Made by a program: the position numbers and the translations under genes. A stretch of DNA of 64,000 nt from Takakia lepidozioides (lineage: Eukaryota > Streptophyta > Takakiopsida > Takakiales > Takakiaceae). Each line of letters begins with the position of its first letter. Position 1 is the first letter of the stretch. Below the pieces are notes generated by a model, which saw only the letters and a list, made by a program, of their open reading frames with translations, ran no database searches and was not told the origin of the DNA. Location: NCBI GenBank assembly GCA_030704615.1, contig CM060731.1:84302756-84366755 (forward strand), read 5' to 3'. Positions 38,001 to 48,382 of this stretch are shown here, piece by piece.

Positions 38001-38306
38001 CCCCATCCTCTCTTCCACTATTAGGTTCTTCGTGAGGCCAGCGTCAACATCATCTTCGGCGTCTGCCTCTCCCTCGGATGCAGTGTCCTCCTCATCTGTT
38101 CTTGGAACTATGGCAGGCTGCTGGTCTTCCCCGGATTCCTGCTCTTCCATCGCCGAACTTGTCTCTTTGCCCTCTTCTTCCGCCTTTTCCTCTTCGGCCA
38201 CTCTTTCCATCCTCATTCTATATCTGGCTCTATTCCTGTTTCTAGAGCTCGTGAAGTACAATGATTTCCTTCTCTTCCTCCTCCGCTGGAAACAAGGGCT
38301 CCCCAC
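29075..38306 (-). pseudogene. ParB-like / N6-N4 methyltransferase-like gene of element B
   Basis: Homologue of the 6905-12633 gene. Exon 1 (38306 to about 37905) has KRRKSLYFTSSRNRNRARYR and an acidic stretch. Its first intron spans the palindrome array. Later pieces are IPLCRWFSMPVVRPPL (about 32970), VWDGNHRLLAWMAVI (about 32700), KTILSAETYKKCESS (about 32330), IWNSDPTVRD (about 31870), LEERARSVL with FEAYMRKWRA (31618-31500), LMEENCLDKHPDFVDLW (about 31220), and SPVWESIVQFLGTVRVLF (about 30620). The methyltransferase half follows at 30480-30180 (GWNAFDERYWRWVFSFCNFF, LKASGMRVLKTW), then VLDLSMGTG (about 29780) and SARHLFGIEGD (about 29600). The end is acidic (DSDD). Two one-base losses near 30440-30455 break the block replacing DPPY. 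The function is inferred: DNA binding or modification in the nucleus, possibly catalytically dead. Confidence 0.6.
33241..37749. repeat. 4.5-kb array of about 38 hairpin palindromes
   Basis: Each palindrome has 15-bp arms CTCAAACAGTGTGCG and the reverse complement, around a 4-base loop. Three kinds alternate: loop TTGA (arms extending to about 23 bp, through CATGGCAG on the outside), loop GCAA and loop CCAA. Each kind has its own spacer of about 75-80 bp. Together they form a unit of about 345 bp repeated about 13 times (for example TTGA palindromes near 35893, 36240, 36588, 36932, 37274 and 37622). The first copies (33241-33960) are more diverged, and the array ends with a half palindrome at 37740. 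It lies wholly in intron 1 of the methyltransferase-like gene. Confidence 0.9.
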
Positions 38307-39180
38307 GATGCCTCTAGAGCTCTCCAGTTTGACGTTTGCAACAAGGGTTCCTATTGCATGTAACCAAAATCAAAATAGGACATTGTCAACCGTATTTGGA
38401 TGCGGGTGTTGTTATTGTGTGCGAACGGAATTCATCCATTTCGGCGTCTTTGTATTATTCAAGAAATAAAGTGCCAGAAAATATGTGCATACGTTGCATG
38501 TACTTGTGATATATGTCAGATGTACTTCGCCGCCTGCCAATATATGGCGGCCTTCTGGAATGGTTTCAAATTCGGAAGTGCCGCACAAATCTAATGCTAG
38601 TTCAATTTGGAGCAGTTCTTGCAGATTCCCCATAAATGTTGTGCTTCACATATGCATCCACGTGTTTCGTACTGCCTGCCCTGTGCTTTGCATTTTGCCG
38701 TCATCGTCGCCATGGGGTCATTCGGTATAAAGGGTTGTGTCGGAAATGATCTTGTGTTGCACACATCCGTGCGAGGTGACTCTTGGAGTGTCAGTGTTTG
38801 TGCTGTGCTCTTCTGGCACGGCACGACCTCATTACATTCGGGGTCTTCCTGTTTACTGCTCTCCAGGGTTTTTGCCGTCTTTCCATAAAGGATGGTTTCA
38901 TGTCATGTTCAGGGTTTGTTTTTCATCCAAAAACAGCACGGCTTCTTGTGGCCTTCTTTATTTGAAAACAGTTTTTCTAGTTGGTGTCTCTCAGCGTGGT
39001 TATCTCCGAAGTTCAGTGCATGTCATTCTTGCATCCTTCTGATGCATCGACCGCAGCCTTTGGGTTACTGCTACCCTTGTTGACCTCAATTTTTTTGTGG
39101 TGGATCCCCTTTCCAGAATTGCGGGCTATCAAATCGGGGATTCCGTTGTGGATCGAAAGTTTTGGTCAGCGTAGGAAAAC
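38307..39180. promoter_or_regulatory. shared divergent promoter region of element B
   Basis: About 870 bp between the two head-to-head starts, with no supported gene. It is equivalent to 6148-6904 in element A. Confidence 0.5.
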
Positions 39181-42100
39181 ATGTCCAAGGACAGAGATAG
39201 ACTAGCACGATTTCATTCCAATGCAGGTAGTCTTCCAATGACTGCCACTGCAGACGACGATGGGTTTGCAGTTGTTCATGAGGATGAGCTGGTTACAGTG
39301 TTCCCACTGGAATTGGGTTCTCTGCTTGTTCAAAAGGAGGTGTATGACGAGGATGGGAATTTGGATTCTGGACATTTGGAGAAACCATTGGTTGGCGAGT
39401 GTGGAAGGAAGTGGAGAGTCCTTCCAGGCACATACCGTGTCCTTGGAAAAGAGAGAAGACAATCAGCAGGATCAGTCATTACCCCTGGAACTGCAGCATC
39501 GGTCGTGCAGCAGAAGGGCACAGTTCATGTGAAAAAAGAGGTGAGCACATCCACTACATTCGTGACTCTTTCAGACTCGTCCTCGGAGGATGTTTCTGAG
39601 ATTCCTCCGCCAGTGCAGACTCCATTCTTGGATGAATCCGAATTGCAAGAGATAACGAGTGTCATTCCAAAATTGAAAGCCCTCGCAGGGGTGCCTGGGT
39701 GCAAGAGCGAGCTGCGTTTTGTTGATTGGGAGTCCCTTCGTGTGCAGCGGGTTCAATACGTGCCAGCAGAGTTTGATGGGGACATCTTGTTTGAGCTCAA
39801 CCCTCCCACGTCTTCCAATGGACTGGCTGGGCTTCTGCAGGGCATGGACAAGAAACATGACGGACACCCTTGGTGCAGGACAAAAACGTCAAACATCCAC
39901 AACGACATTGGATTGAAATTTCGAAGGTCGGTTTGCGTTGGGCATTGCAAGTGCCTGAATATAACTTGCCCTCGCCTGAGAAACAGCGCTCAACCAAACG
40001 AGAGTGAGTGGGAAGGTGTGCCATTGAATCCTTTCACCCCAGGACTTGCCCCTCCCAAGACCAATACTTTTGTGTGCAGGTTCTGCAAACTTTCCCCGTC
40101 CTGTGTTTCTGTGTGCCACGCTCGTATGTACCAGGTGGCACACCGGTGCAAAACAATGACTCGTGCCTGCATTCATATGGGTGCACACGAGCATCCTGTG
40201 TCCAAAGGAAGTTGCAGGGATAGCGTGGACATCGCTAGAAATCTGCTGAAGCAGGAGTTCCACAATGCCCCTTCTGCAACACCTTCTGCTATAGCGCTTG
40301 CAGCTAGCAAGGCTTTCCTGGAAAAACACATATTGGGTGAAGGGGATTCGACACAGCCAATGCTGGATGCAGATTCGCTTGATGCAGTGATGGACCATTT
40401 CTCCGTGTTGAGCTCTCCCAATATTCGAAACCAGGTGAATGCACTCAGAGTCGGCACAGGCAATGCTGGATTCATGGACAACATTATGGACCTCAAACGG
40501 AGAAGTCGCTATGAATTCATTCAAAACAGTATCTTCCCTGGCGCTCATCCAAGGTTTATTTGTTCAAGATGTCCGCAGTGGGCGAAGGCAGTGGTGTTAG
40601 CATTGTCCGCCGAATGCAACCTGGAGGAGATTTGGCTAAATGTTGGTTGATGTTTGATCACTGCAAACGGGTGAAGGGTTGGACAACCATGGCGTGCCAT
40701 GTGTATGATCCAGCGTACCAACGTGTGCTCTCAATAGCAATTTGTGATATGCAGTCGGAGGACACTGAATCCCAGATGCTCATGTGGAATTCGCTCCTGG
40801 CCGTCATGCAGTGCAACGAAATACAGAAGACAAATTTTGCGGGCTTCATGGCTGATAGTGCACAGGCAAATTTCAATGCAGTGCGGCGCGTGTTTGGTTC
40901 GGGGGATCCTAAGGTCCCAATGGAAAATAGGGAGCGCACATGCCTCTTCCATTGGAGTCAATCTCTGGCACGTCATACAAAGCGCTGCATTTGCCCTGAC
41001 CTTCAGTTGGAGCACAGAAGGCTCTGTCTCAAGTACAAAAATGCCAAATCAATGGGAGAAGCTGAGAGCACTTACCAAGCAATCCGGGCTTGGTGGTTCT
41101 CCTCTGGTGCTGCTACTGGTATCCACCTGAAGGAGTTGGAGGACTGGTTGGTTTTCTGGCACTTCAGATACAGACAGTGGGGAGCTTTCATGATGACGGT
41201 AAGCCTCTCGAATCCCAAAATCAGAAATTTTGCAACATGCCTCTTCATTTGGGGTTCTTGGATTGTCGCTTGAAGAACCTCTTCCATTTCCTTTCCTTCC
41301 TCACATTTCCATGCAATGCCTTGTGCAGGAAATGTCCTTGGAGGACTTGGCCGACATGCCATCCTGTAATTTGGCGGAGACTGTTCATAACGCCTGGATG
41401 CAGCAATCTACCAAAGCAGGTCGTGACTTGTATGTGGCCACTGCTGATGACATGGTGCGGGCACTCACACAACAAACCAGGTACCGCAATTTTCTGATGG
41501 GACGGGGTGGAGGCAAGGGCCCCGGTTCGACTTTGTTGATGCTAAGGGCTGCGAGTAGGTCTGGAGACCCATCCAAGATGGCCAAAGCTCTGAACAGGTG
41601 CACTGAAGGCTCCCCATTGCAATCTAGGCTCCCTCATTTGGAAGGCGAGGAAAGATTTGGATCATGCAAAAGGAAATTGAACACTCTTCCAGGTTCAGAT
41701 GGAGATTCCCATCGCCCAGACAGGGTCAATTTCTCTGTGCCAAAGGTGTCTCCAGTGCAGACTAAGTCCTGTGCCGGCCCCTTCCCAGGTGGGTCCTCCT
41801 CCTGTGGAGCAGGTGCAGAACATGCAAGCACAGCAGCAGGAATCCCATTGGAGGAGGTGGTGGCCATGGTGCAGGAATCTGATTGCATTGATAGTGAGTG
41901 GCATATAGAACGCACCCCACCAGGATCTAGAGTTGCTTGCATGGCAATTCGGAACCCCTCTTTCAAGAAATGCAAATCAAAAATATGCAAAGGCTCCAGG
42001 GGGACTCCAGCTCCAACATTCACAGGGTTGTTCCGACCTTGGGGAGTCAAAGGACCACAAGTTCTGGTTCTGCCCAGACGATATGGCACGATGTGTCAAG

Positions 42101-42733
42101 GGAACAATTCGTCCTTCGGTGATAATGAAACCCCCTCCCCCCGCAATTTGGCCTGTGAAACTTGGGACGTCGCTGTCAACAACCGAGATAAGCATGCTGG
42201 AGGAGGGAGGGTTTTGTCTTGCACGATCCCGAGTGGTGCCCTTGTGCACTGTCGGCACAGATGTGCCACAAGCTCCGGCAATGCCTCCACCCGGTGCCGA
42301 CTCCCACCCAACAAAAAGAGATGGAAAAACAGTGCGACGTGTCGCTTCGGGTGCAGATCACGAATGCAAGATGGAATCGGCTAGAATTTTGCAGGCTCGG
42401 GTGGCTCGTATCACCGAAGTCCCTGCCCCGGGGTATGGACGGATTTACACAGTGCTGTCTATTGGCTCAGTTCTTCATGGCAAAGAATATCAGGTTACCG
42501 TGGGGAATTTCCCTACTTGCACTTGTCCGGATTTTGTAACGATGCGTGAGGGCGCTCTCGGCATGAGAGGGAAGTGGGTCCCCTGCAAGCATCAATATTA
42601 CATATACCTTGTAATTATGTGTTGCGACGGTAAGAGAGACCATCTCATTCACCAAGCCACACTAGGCTACGGAGAAGTCATCACCCTTCTGCAGCGGGAC
42701 ACCTCACGTAGGGCTCAGCCAAATTCTCTTTGA
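39181..42733 (+). pseudogene. SWIM-type MULE-like transposase of element B
   Basis: Starts at ATG 39181 and ends at TGA 42731-42733. In order: an N-terminal region with VITPGTAASVV and an acidic Ser-rich patch; a Cys-rich block (HPWCRTKTSNIHND, then Cys residues to about 40110); a DDE-like core with SEDTESQMLMWNSL, FMADSAQANFNAV (about 40848-40886) and CLFHW (about 40940); a C-x10-C ... FWFC-x5-C zinc segment (about 41935-42100); and a SWIM finger CTC ... CKH (about 42519-42592). A phase-0 intron spans 41199-41328, at the same place as in element A. Single-base frameshifts occur near 40545 and 42043, so the gene as written is broken. Its expected role is excision and integration of the element. 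Confidence 0.75.
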
Positions 42734-43152
42734 ACACATACGAGCCATGCCCACTTCCCATACTGGTTTCAAGGTTGCCGTGTGAAGACTTTGCATTTAG
42801 GACAAACACATACATTTCGTTCACGGAACCAGGGCAAATGCACATGCCATTCATTGTAAGCGTCTATCTGTGAATTGAAATAGAGTGTGTCAATCATTCT
42901 GAGCTCTATTCTGCCATATTTTCATATTACTCTTTTTGTGCAGGCATTGTAGACATGGTGCATGGTGGCCCCCTTTGTTTTGTCCACGGTAATAGGCCCT
43001 CTTCTTGCAATCCTCGCCTATAGGACGTGCTTCTCCAGCAAATTTGTGCCGCTCACGCTTCCTTGAAGCGTGAGCTCAGCTCACGCTTTGCAGCTACAAC
43101 GTGAGCTTAGCTCCCAGGCTCACGGGGCTGGGCTCACGCCGTAGCTACGCTG
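42734..43152. promoter_or_regulatory. right subterminal and terminal repeats of element B
   Basis: Contains CCACGGTAATAGG at 42984-42996 and an array of GCTCACGCTT, AGCTCACGC and GGGCTCACG units ending at the inverted terminus. The general pattern matches the other ends. Confidence 0.65.
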
Positions 43153-43161
43153 CTCAACCGG
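43153..43161. repeat. right target-site duplication of element B
   Basis: CTCAACCGG, the duplicate of 28360-28368. Confidence 0.9.
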
Positions 43162-45130
43162 TAGGGCGCCTTGGCAGGCGGTTTCGATCCCGGTATCACC
43201 TCAATCTTGTGGTCAACTCCTCTTCGCGGTGGCAAGCCGCTTGGTAAATCCTCCGGCATCACATCTTGGTATTTCTCCAAAATCCCCTTGATCCAATCTG
43301 GGCTTGGCTCCCCATCGCCTTCTCCCTTCACTTCTCTAATGTAGAGCAAAAACTGGGGCTCGTGTGCCTCCTCCACGGCCCACTCCCTTGCTGACAGAAG
43401 GTTTATTCGCCCTCCCACGGGTTTGGGCGTTTCCGACACTCGTAAGACCTCGCCACCATTCCCACATGGCAGCGTGACTACTCTCTTGCGGCCATCTATG
43501 ACCGCTCCTGATTTGCTCAAAAAGGTCATCCCTAAAATGAGATCCACTCCATCGATCTCGCAGATGGTGAAGTTCTCACGTCCCTCCCAACTCCCCAGTT
43601 GAAGAGGAACATCACACGCCAAACTTGTCGCCAATTGCGGTTCTCCTTTGGCAGAACGCACCTCAATAGAGACCCCCACGTTACTTGTCGGGAGTCCCAG
43701 CTTTTGTGCCATTGCCGGTGTCATGAAGGAGTGCAACGCTCCTGTGTCCACCAACAACGATACGTTAGTTTCGGATATTATCCCATCCACGATCAATAAC
43801 TGACTCCCTTTACGTAAGGCATCAGTTTCCTGATACAACTCACAAGAAAATTTGCCTACCTTGCAAGTCATGGCGACCACCGCTTCCACCAAGCGGCTGA
43901 TGGTATCTTCCGACAGCTCTGTGGTCGCCCGAGTCATGTTCAATTGTCGGGGCTTCGTGCACTTCTTGGCCATGTGCCCGGGCTCCCCGCAATTGAAATA
44001 CACTCCATCAAAGGTCGCCTTCTGTCCGCCATAGGCTGCTCCACCCGCTTTTCCTTTCGAAGCACCGGGTGCCGCCTTGACTTGTAAAGGCCCTCCCTTT
44101 GATTTCCACGTGCCATTGTCGCCGCGTGGCCTATCCCACTTCTTCTCCGGTCGGAAGGAGTCACCTTCCCGCCGGGTCTTCTTGTGGTTCAGCTCCGTAC
44201 GGCCTTGTCTTTCACCCTTAGGGACATCCGAGAAACATTCAGCCCTCTCAATTGCCTCGTTCAAAGTCTTAGGTGGCTTCTCCTCCAACTTCCGTCTGGC
44301 CCATGGGGCCAGTCCCGCCACAAAGTTGAAGACCATTTCTGGTTCTGCCATGTCCACGACTTCGAGCAACAACACATTGAAAGCTTGGACATATCCCCGA
44401 GTGTCATCTGTTTGCTTCAAATTCCTCATCTTGTCCCGGGTGAGCGAGGACGCGTTGAGGGGCACAAACTGCCTCTTCATCAATTCCTTGAACCCACTCC
44501 AGTTCAAGGTTTCCGGGCTTGGACCTCGGTCGTGAAGGCGTTTCTGCCACCATTGTTGAGCATAGCCCCTCAAATAGGTGGGATTTTCATCAATTCCTTG
44601 AACCCACTCCAATTCAAGGTTTCCGGGCTTGGACCTCGGTCGTGAAGGCATTTCTGCCACCATTGTTGAGCATAGCCCCTCAAATAGGTGGGAGCCACTT
44701 CCACCCGGTCCTCGTCACTCAACTTGGCCGCCCGGAAGTACTGCTCTAGCTCCAGGAGCCAGGTGTTGAGTGCCTTCCGATTTTGGACGCCCTCGAAGGT
44801 GCCGGGTTCCTTAGGCTTCACCTTAAATTTTGCCTTAGTGGAAGTGGCATTAGCCGTCTTCAACACGTCTTTCAACGTCCCGCCAAATTGCGCCAACAAC
44901 CCTTCCCAAAAGGCTGTCGGCATGGGAGGCATCTGTTGTCGGTCGGAGCTCTCAAGGATCCTCGGCCTCCGACTCCTCAGATTCCTCCCGCTCTTGAGCG
45001 CCCCTCGTTTTCGGAGACATGGCATCGCTTCCTCAAACGGCCGCCTCGGTGACACGTCGCCCCATCGGGCTCACAGGGATCATCATCTTTTTGGGCCATT
45101 CCGCTTTCGCTTTGGCTTGCCCGACCCCAT
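43162..45130 (-). pseudogene. gypsy gag-protease part upstream of element B
   Basis: Gag starts at ATG 45130-45128 (MGSGKPK by comparison with 54499). It contains a retrotransposon Gag domain (WLLELEQYFRAAKLSDEDRV, TYLRGYAQQWWQK), a basic linker and a CCHC knuckle in which the first Cys is Tyr (YFNCGEPGHMAKKC). The protease has an intact active site, VDTGALHSF (about 43745), followed by the ILGMTFL flap-side region. A long frame of 509 codons (44663-43134) runs through protease into the terminus of element B, where it ends. A 110-bp tandem duplication (44477-44586 and 44587-44696) breaks the frame within gag, so this is not a functional polyprotein. Confidence 0.9.
44477..44696. repeat. 110-bp tandem duplication inside gag
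   Basis: Two nearly identical 110-bp copies lie side by side. The length is not a multiple of three, so the frame is shifted. Confidence 0.85.
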
Positions 45131-45171
45131 GATGAGGCCAATCCCAAGGACGATCACGTACTGAACTCTAA

Positions 45172-45183
45172 GCTCTGATACCA
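45172..45183 (-). other. primer-binding site (initiator tRNA-Met)
   Basis: On the minus strand TGGTATCAGAGC lies two bases inside the 5' LTR. It is complementary to the 3' end of plant initiator tRNA-Met, the usual primer of plant Ty3/gypsy elements. Confidence 0.9.
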
Positions 45184-45185
45184 AG

Positions 45186-46001
45186 TGTCGCGCACCTCAC
45201 TTTGGTAAGCTCCCCTTCAGGTCATAGTTGCTAGCTTGATGCGCGCGCCTAACTCCCAACCTGGCCGCCGGACCAACTTGAAGCTTCGGCTGCTCACCGG
45301 GGATAACGGTCCCCTTTGAACTCCCAAGAACCCTCCACCGATTTGGAACCAGCGGGAATTCCCTTTGGTAGTTGGCCGGACCAACTTGGAGCTTCGGCTG
45401 CTCACCGGGGCATAACGGTCCCCCTTTGAACTCCCAAAGAACCCTCCACCGATTTGGAACCAGCGGGAATTCCCTTTGGTAGTTGGCAGTCCGGAACAGC
45501 TCCCCACTCTTTGGTCGCTTTCCGGCTCGCTCGCTTACTCACTAGTTTTTGGTCACCAACGGGCTTGCACCATTCTCGGGGTTACTACTCCCTATATATA
45601 CTTCTGTAGCTGTCCGCGGGGGTTTCACAACCACCAGCCATGCCATTTTATGGCGAACCACCACGAAAACCCTCGACTTCCGGTGATGAGTCGCGGTGAG
45701 TCTTGGCCCACTCACCACGGCCCCTATGGACCGCGATGAGTCCCAAGACTCCCCACGACTCCCACCACGAGGTCTCCGCCCCCATGGTGAGTCCTATGCC
45801 ACCCCCACTAAGTCCCGCTAAGCTACCACCACCCCTTGTGGAGCCACCCCCACCGCAACCTGGTGTGCGGGGCTCCACCTAGTGAGCGCCTCCGAAGGGT
45901 GCTTCAGCCCCCCCCCATACCATCGTGCCGCTGCACCACCACAGGGGCCAGCCCCTTCCATGTGTCCCGACCCCCTGCCTTCAAGGCAAAGGGCCGCGAC
46001 A
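45186..46001 (-). repeat. Ty3/gypsy 5' LTR with internal duplication
   Basis: An 816-bp LTR from TGTCGCG to CGCGACA. It is longer than its partner because a 108-bp segment is tandemly repeated from about 45267 and again from 45375. A TATATATA box lies near 45594. Confidence 0.9.
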
Positions 46002-46389
46002 TTCGGAGCCCACAACCCGAGCTGCCTATCAATTGTCTTGCTCGCAATTAGATGCGTGTCATTGTAATTTCAAAAATAGTGCCATATGGGTTACAATTGA
46101 AAAAAATGTCCCAAGGGGGTCCAACCCGCAGTCGCCAACACGACTGAAAAGTTCATTAATATTATAAAAAAAATGTTTTTCCTGATTTTTGGAAATCAGC
46201 CTATAAATCGGCGTGAAACCCGCAGTTCACTTTTGCGACTTGTATACTCCATCCTTTATGCCAGCGTGGCATAAAAATGACTGCGACGACTGGCAAGTCG
46301 TCATTCACAACCTGGAGTCCCACGCGCAGTCGTTTCGGACAGAATCGCAACCGCGAGTCGGGTGCGAAAAACACCTATTCCTTGTAGTG
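46002..46389 (-). mobile_element. CACTA-type transposon end (non-autonomous, truncated)
   Basis: The right boundary reads CTTGTAGTG, the reverse of CACTACAAG, at 46381-46389. Inward lie subterminal GCGACTTG, AGTCGT and GCAGTCG repeats. The other end is cut by the gypsy LTR at 46001. Confidence 0.65.
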
Positions 46390-47569
46390 AGACAAACCAC
46401 CGAGTTTGAGTCCAATTGGGTTGCACATGGATTCCGGTGGCTCTAACAACGGGCATAGTGAAGAAGAGAAGTTTGACTTCCATAATCCTGAGCAAACCCG
46501 TGGTGACCCAGCCATTCCCATTTGTCGAACGGGACGTCACTCGCTCTCATGGAGAATGAGAAGGAACCCACTCATCTTTCCGGGAAGTGCTGTGCTATGA
46601 AGGTTGATACGAATGAGAGATGCAATGAGATGATTCATCGCAATCCCTTGGTAGCAGTTCCAGCGCCAATGTTCACAGGAAGGTTTGTTCGCTCCAAGTT
46701 TGTCGATGTGAACTTCAAGAACTTCTGGTTCTGTAAGGATAATATCATGACTTGTGTTAAGGGGAAACCGAAATATATGGCATAGAGGAGATGCCAAATC
46801 CCCCGTGAAAATGGCTGTGCTAAAGGAGACTAACCTCACACAGGATGAGGTTGATGCCTCACTGCAACACATTTTAACATGGTGGACCGAGAACTAAACC
46901 ATAGGCTAGGGGGTGTACTAAGGCTAGGGTCTTCGGTTTCATGAAACTTTGCACTTTATTTTGGAGCCTGTGCCGAGGTGTTTAGATATTTTGTTCGTTT
47001 GACCGTGGCCCAGTACCATTTTTGGTTTGTTTTTTCATTCTGTATGCCATGCCATGTATTTGCCTAACTTACCCCAAACAATATTCCATCCGCGACTCCG
47101 AAATTGCTTCCCGTGGTGGGTGTGGACATGCATCTGTTCTCCTATAACTGTGTTTTTTTTCCACATATTCAAGTTTCGTGAGTTCCCCTGTTCACCTATA
47201 ACTGGGTATTTATTCCAATATCGGGTATGCTCATGCAAGTGTTTTCACGGTTATAGGCATTGTACTTAACGGTCATACTGCATGTAATTCCGCCGATATG
47301 GGGGTCAGCCTTCCATATCGATGCATTTATGCCCACAAACTGCAGAAGAATCTATGCTTGGACATGTCAAACCCAACATTGTTTCATTACAGTTGTCGCA
47401 AATATTGCATATAATTATATTATATTATTTTTAATAATTATATGAATAAGATATTATTTTCCCGTACACTGCCGTTATTGGGAGATTCTTGCTGGTCAGT
47501 GCATGAAACCTGAGTGCGTTACTGCTCCGCTCATGCTCATGCTCATGGGCTCATGGAATAGCAAACCTC
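46390..47569 (+). mobile_element. element E: right end of a third giant MULE-like copy
   Basis: The right terminus, read inward from 47569, is GAGGTTTGCTATTCCATGAG. It matches the left end of element B at 17 of 22 positions, with GAGCC following. ATGAGC repeats (47529-47555) and CACGGTTATAGG (47246) match family subterminal motifs. A transposase zinc-segment remnant lies inside. The left part is lost at the CACTA junction. Confidence 0.65.
46522..46785 (+). pseudogene. transposase zinc-segment remnant of element E
   Basis: An 87-codon frame contains CAMKVDTNERC, then APMFTGRFVRS, then NFKNFWFCKDNIMTCVKG. The same order and spacing (C-x9/10-C, PAPxFTG, FWFC-x5-C) occurs in the transposases of elements A (about 3250-3400) and B (about 41935-42100). 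The catalytic core and the SWIM finger are missing. It supports assigning 46390-47569 to the same family. Confidence 0.7.
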
Positions 47570-47599
47570 ACAACCACACTGTCTTATGACTCTGGTGTT

Positions 47600-48238
47600 T
47601 CACCAATTTTCCAGCATGAGGGTAGAGATGGTGATGGGGAGCCTGGCACACATTTAGTGCGATACATCGGCATTTTGAAGGAAATCCTTGAGATAAAGCA
47701 GGGGGGCACAGGGGTCGTTGTCTTCCTTTGTTCATAGGTGCGAGCACGCCCATTGGGACGCTATCCAAGTGGCATGAAGCAAGATGAGCTTGGGTTCACT
47801 TTGGTAAATTTTGCTCAAATTTTGCTCAAATTTTGCCACCACATGAACAACCCTTTGTGCTCCCCTCACATGTTGAGCAAGTGTTCTTCTCAGAGTGTGC
47901 AAAAGAACCTAGATGGAAGGTGGTCTTGGAAAAGAACACCCGAGCTCGTAGAATTGTATGTGATGTAAGTATTGTTAATGATGATACTGCTTCGATCCTT
48001 GGCTTGCATGTCCTTGTTCAGATCAAGAGACCTCAAGTATGGATGACCCTATGGAGGGGGAGGGCGTTGAAGTTACAGCAGAGGAGCATGCTGTACTATA
48101 CCAAGTAATTGGAGGAAGGATGGGGGGGGGGGGGGGGGGGGGGGGGGGCTGATGTGGGAGATGAGAGTGAAGATGATAGAGAAGAGGCAGATGAAAGCCA
48201 GTATGACCTGGATGATATTGATGTCATGTGTGAGTGAC
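47600..48238 (+). pseudogene. CACTA transposase C-terminal (DUF4216-like) fragment
   Basis: Readable blocks are VRYIGILKEILEIKQ, VVVFLC, DELGFTLVNF, EQPFVLPSHVEQVFFSECA and PRWKVVLEKN, then an acidic end ESEDDREEADESQYDLDD. This order is that of the DUF4216 domain near the end of plant CACTA (En/Spm) transposases. A stop in the first part (about 47737), frame changes and a run of 27 G (48122-48148) interrupt it. Confidence 0.7.
48122..48148 (+). repeat. homopolymer run of 27 G
   Basis: An uninterrupted G tract lies between the DUF4216-like region and its acidic tail. Its length is likely uncertain in the assembly, and it could form G-quadruplexes. Confidence 0.9.
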
Positions 48239-48382
48239 GGGTTCCATTCTTTAATTGGTTCTTCATAAAGTTGTTTGGGGTCTTATAGCAGTATCACAGG
48301 CTGGGAGGTCCATGGAGATATGACAACATTTCATATTCAATGAAATTGATTGTAGAAGAAGCTCTCTTGATCCCCTGGTACT

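Larger units (their letters stand above)
28369..43152. mobile_element. giant Mutator-like DNA transposon, element B
   Basis: A 14.8-kb element inserted in a gypsy element with a 9-10 bp duplication. The left end reads GGGGGGTGCTATTCTGTGAG. The right end, read inward, is AGCGTAGCTACGGCGTGAGC. In both, a GTGAGCCC block follows about 15 bases from the tip. It carries the ParB/methyltransferase-like gene on the minus strand (29075-38306), with a 4.5-kb palindrome array in its first intron, and the SWIM transposase on the plus strand (39181-42733). Layout and proteins match element A in mirror image. Gene frames contain several single-base breaks. Confidence 0.85.
24170..46001 (-). mobile_element. 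Ty3/gypsy chromovirus with both LTRs, split by element B
   Basis: The 3' LTR is 24170-24897 and the 5' LTR 45186-46001. The primer-binding site (45172-45183) and gag lie at the right, pol at the left. Element B (28369-43152) is inserted near the start of the reverse transcriptase region. Without element B the gypsy copy would be about 7 kb. The five bases flanking the two LTRs do not match (GGTCG and TTCGG), so the outer ends may be recombined. The copy carries internal deletions, for example about 147 bp near 28317, and tandem duplications. Confidence 0.85.

Noticed and set aside
24165-46006. 5-bp target duplication for the gypsy element containing B
   Set aside because: The flanks are GGTCG and TTCGG, which do not match. 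I do not claim a clean single insertion.
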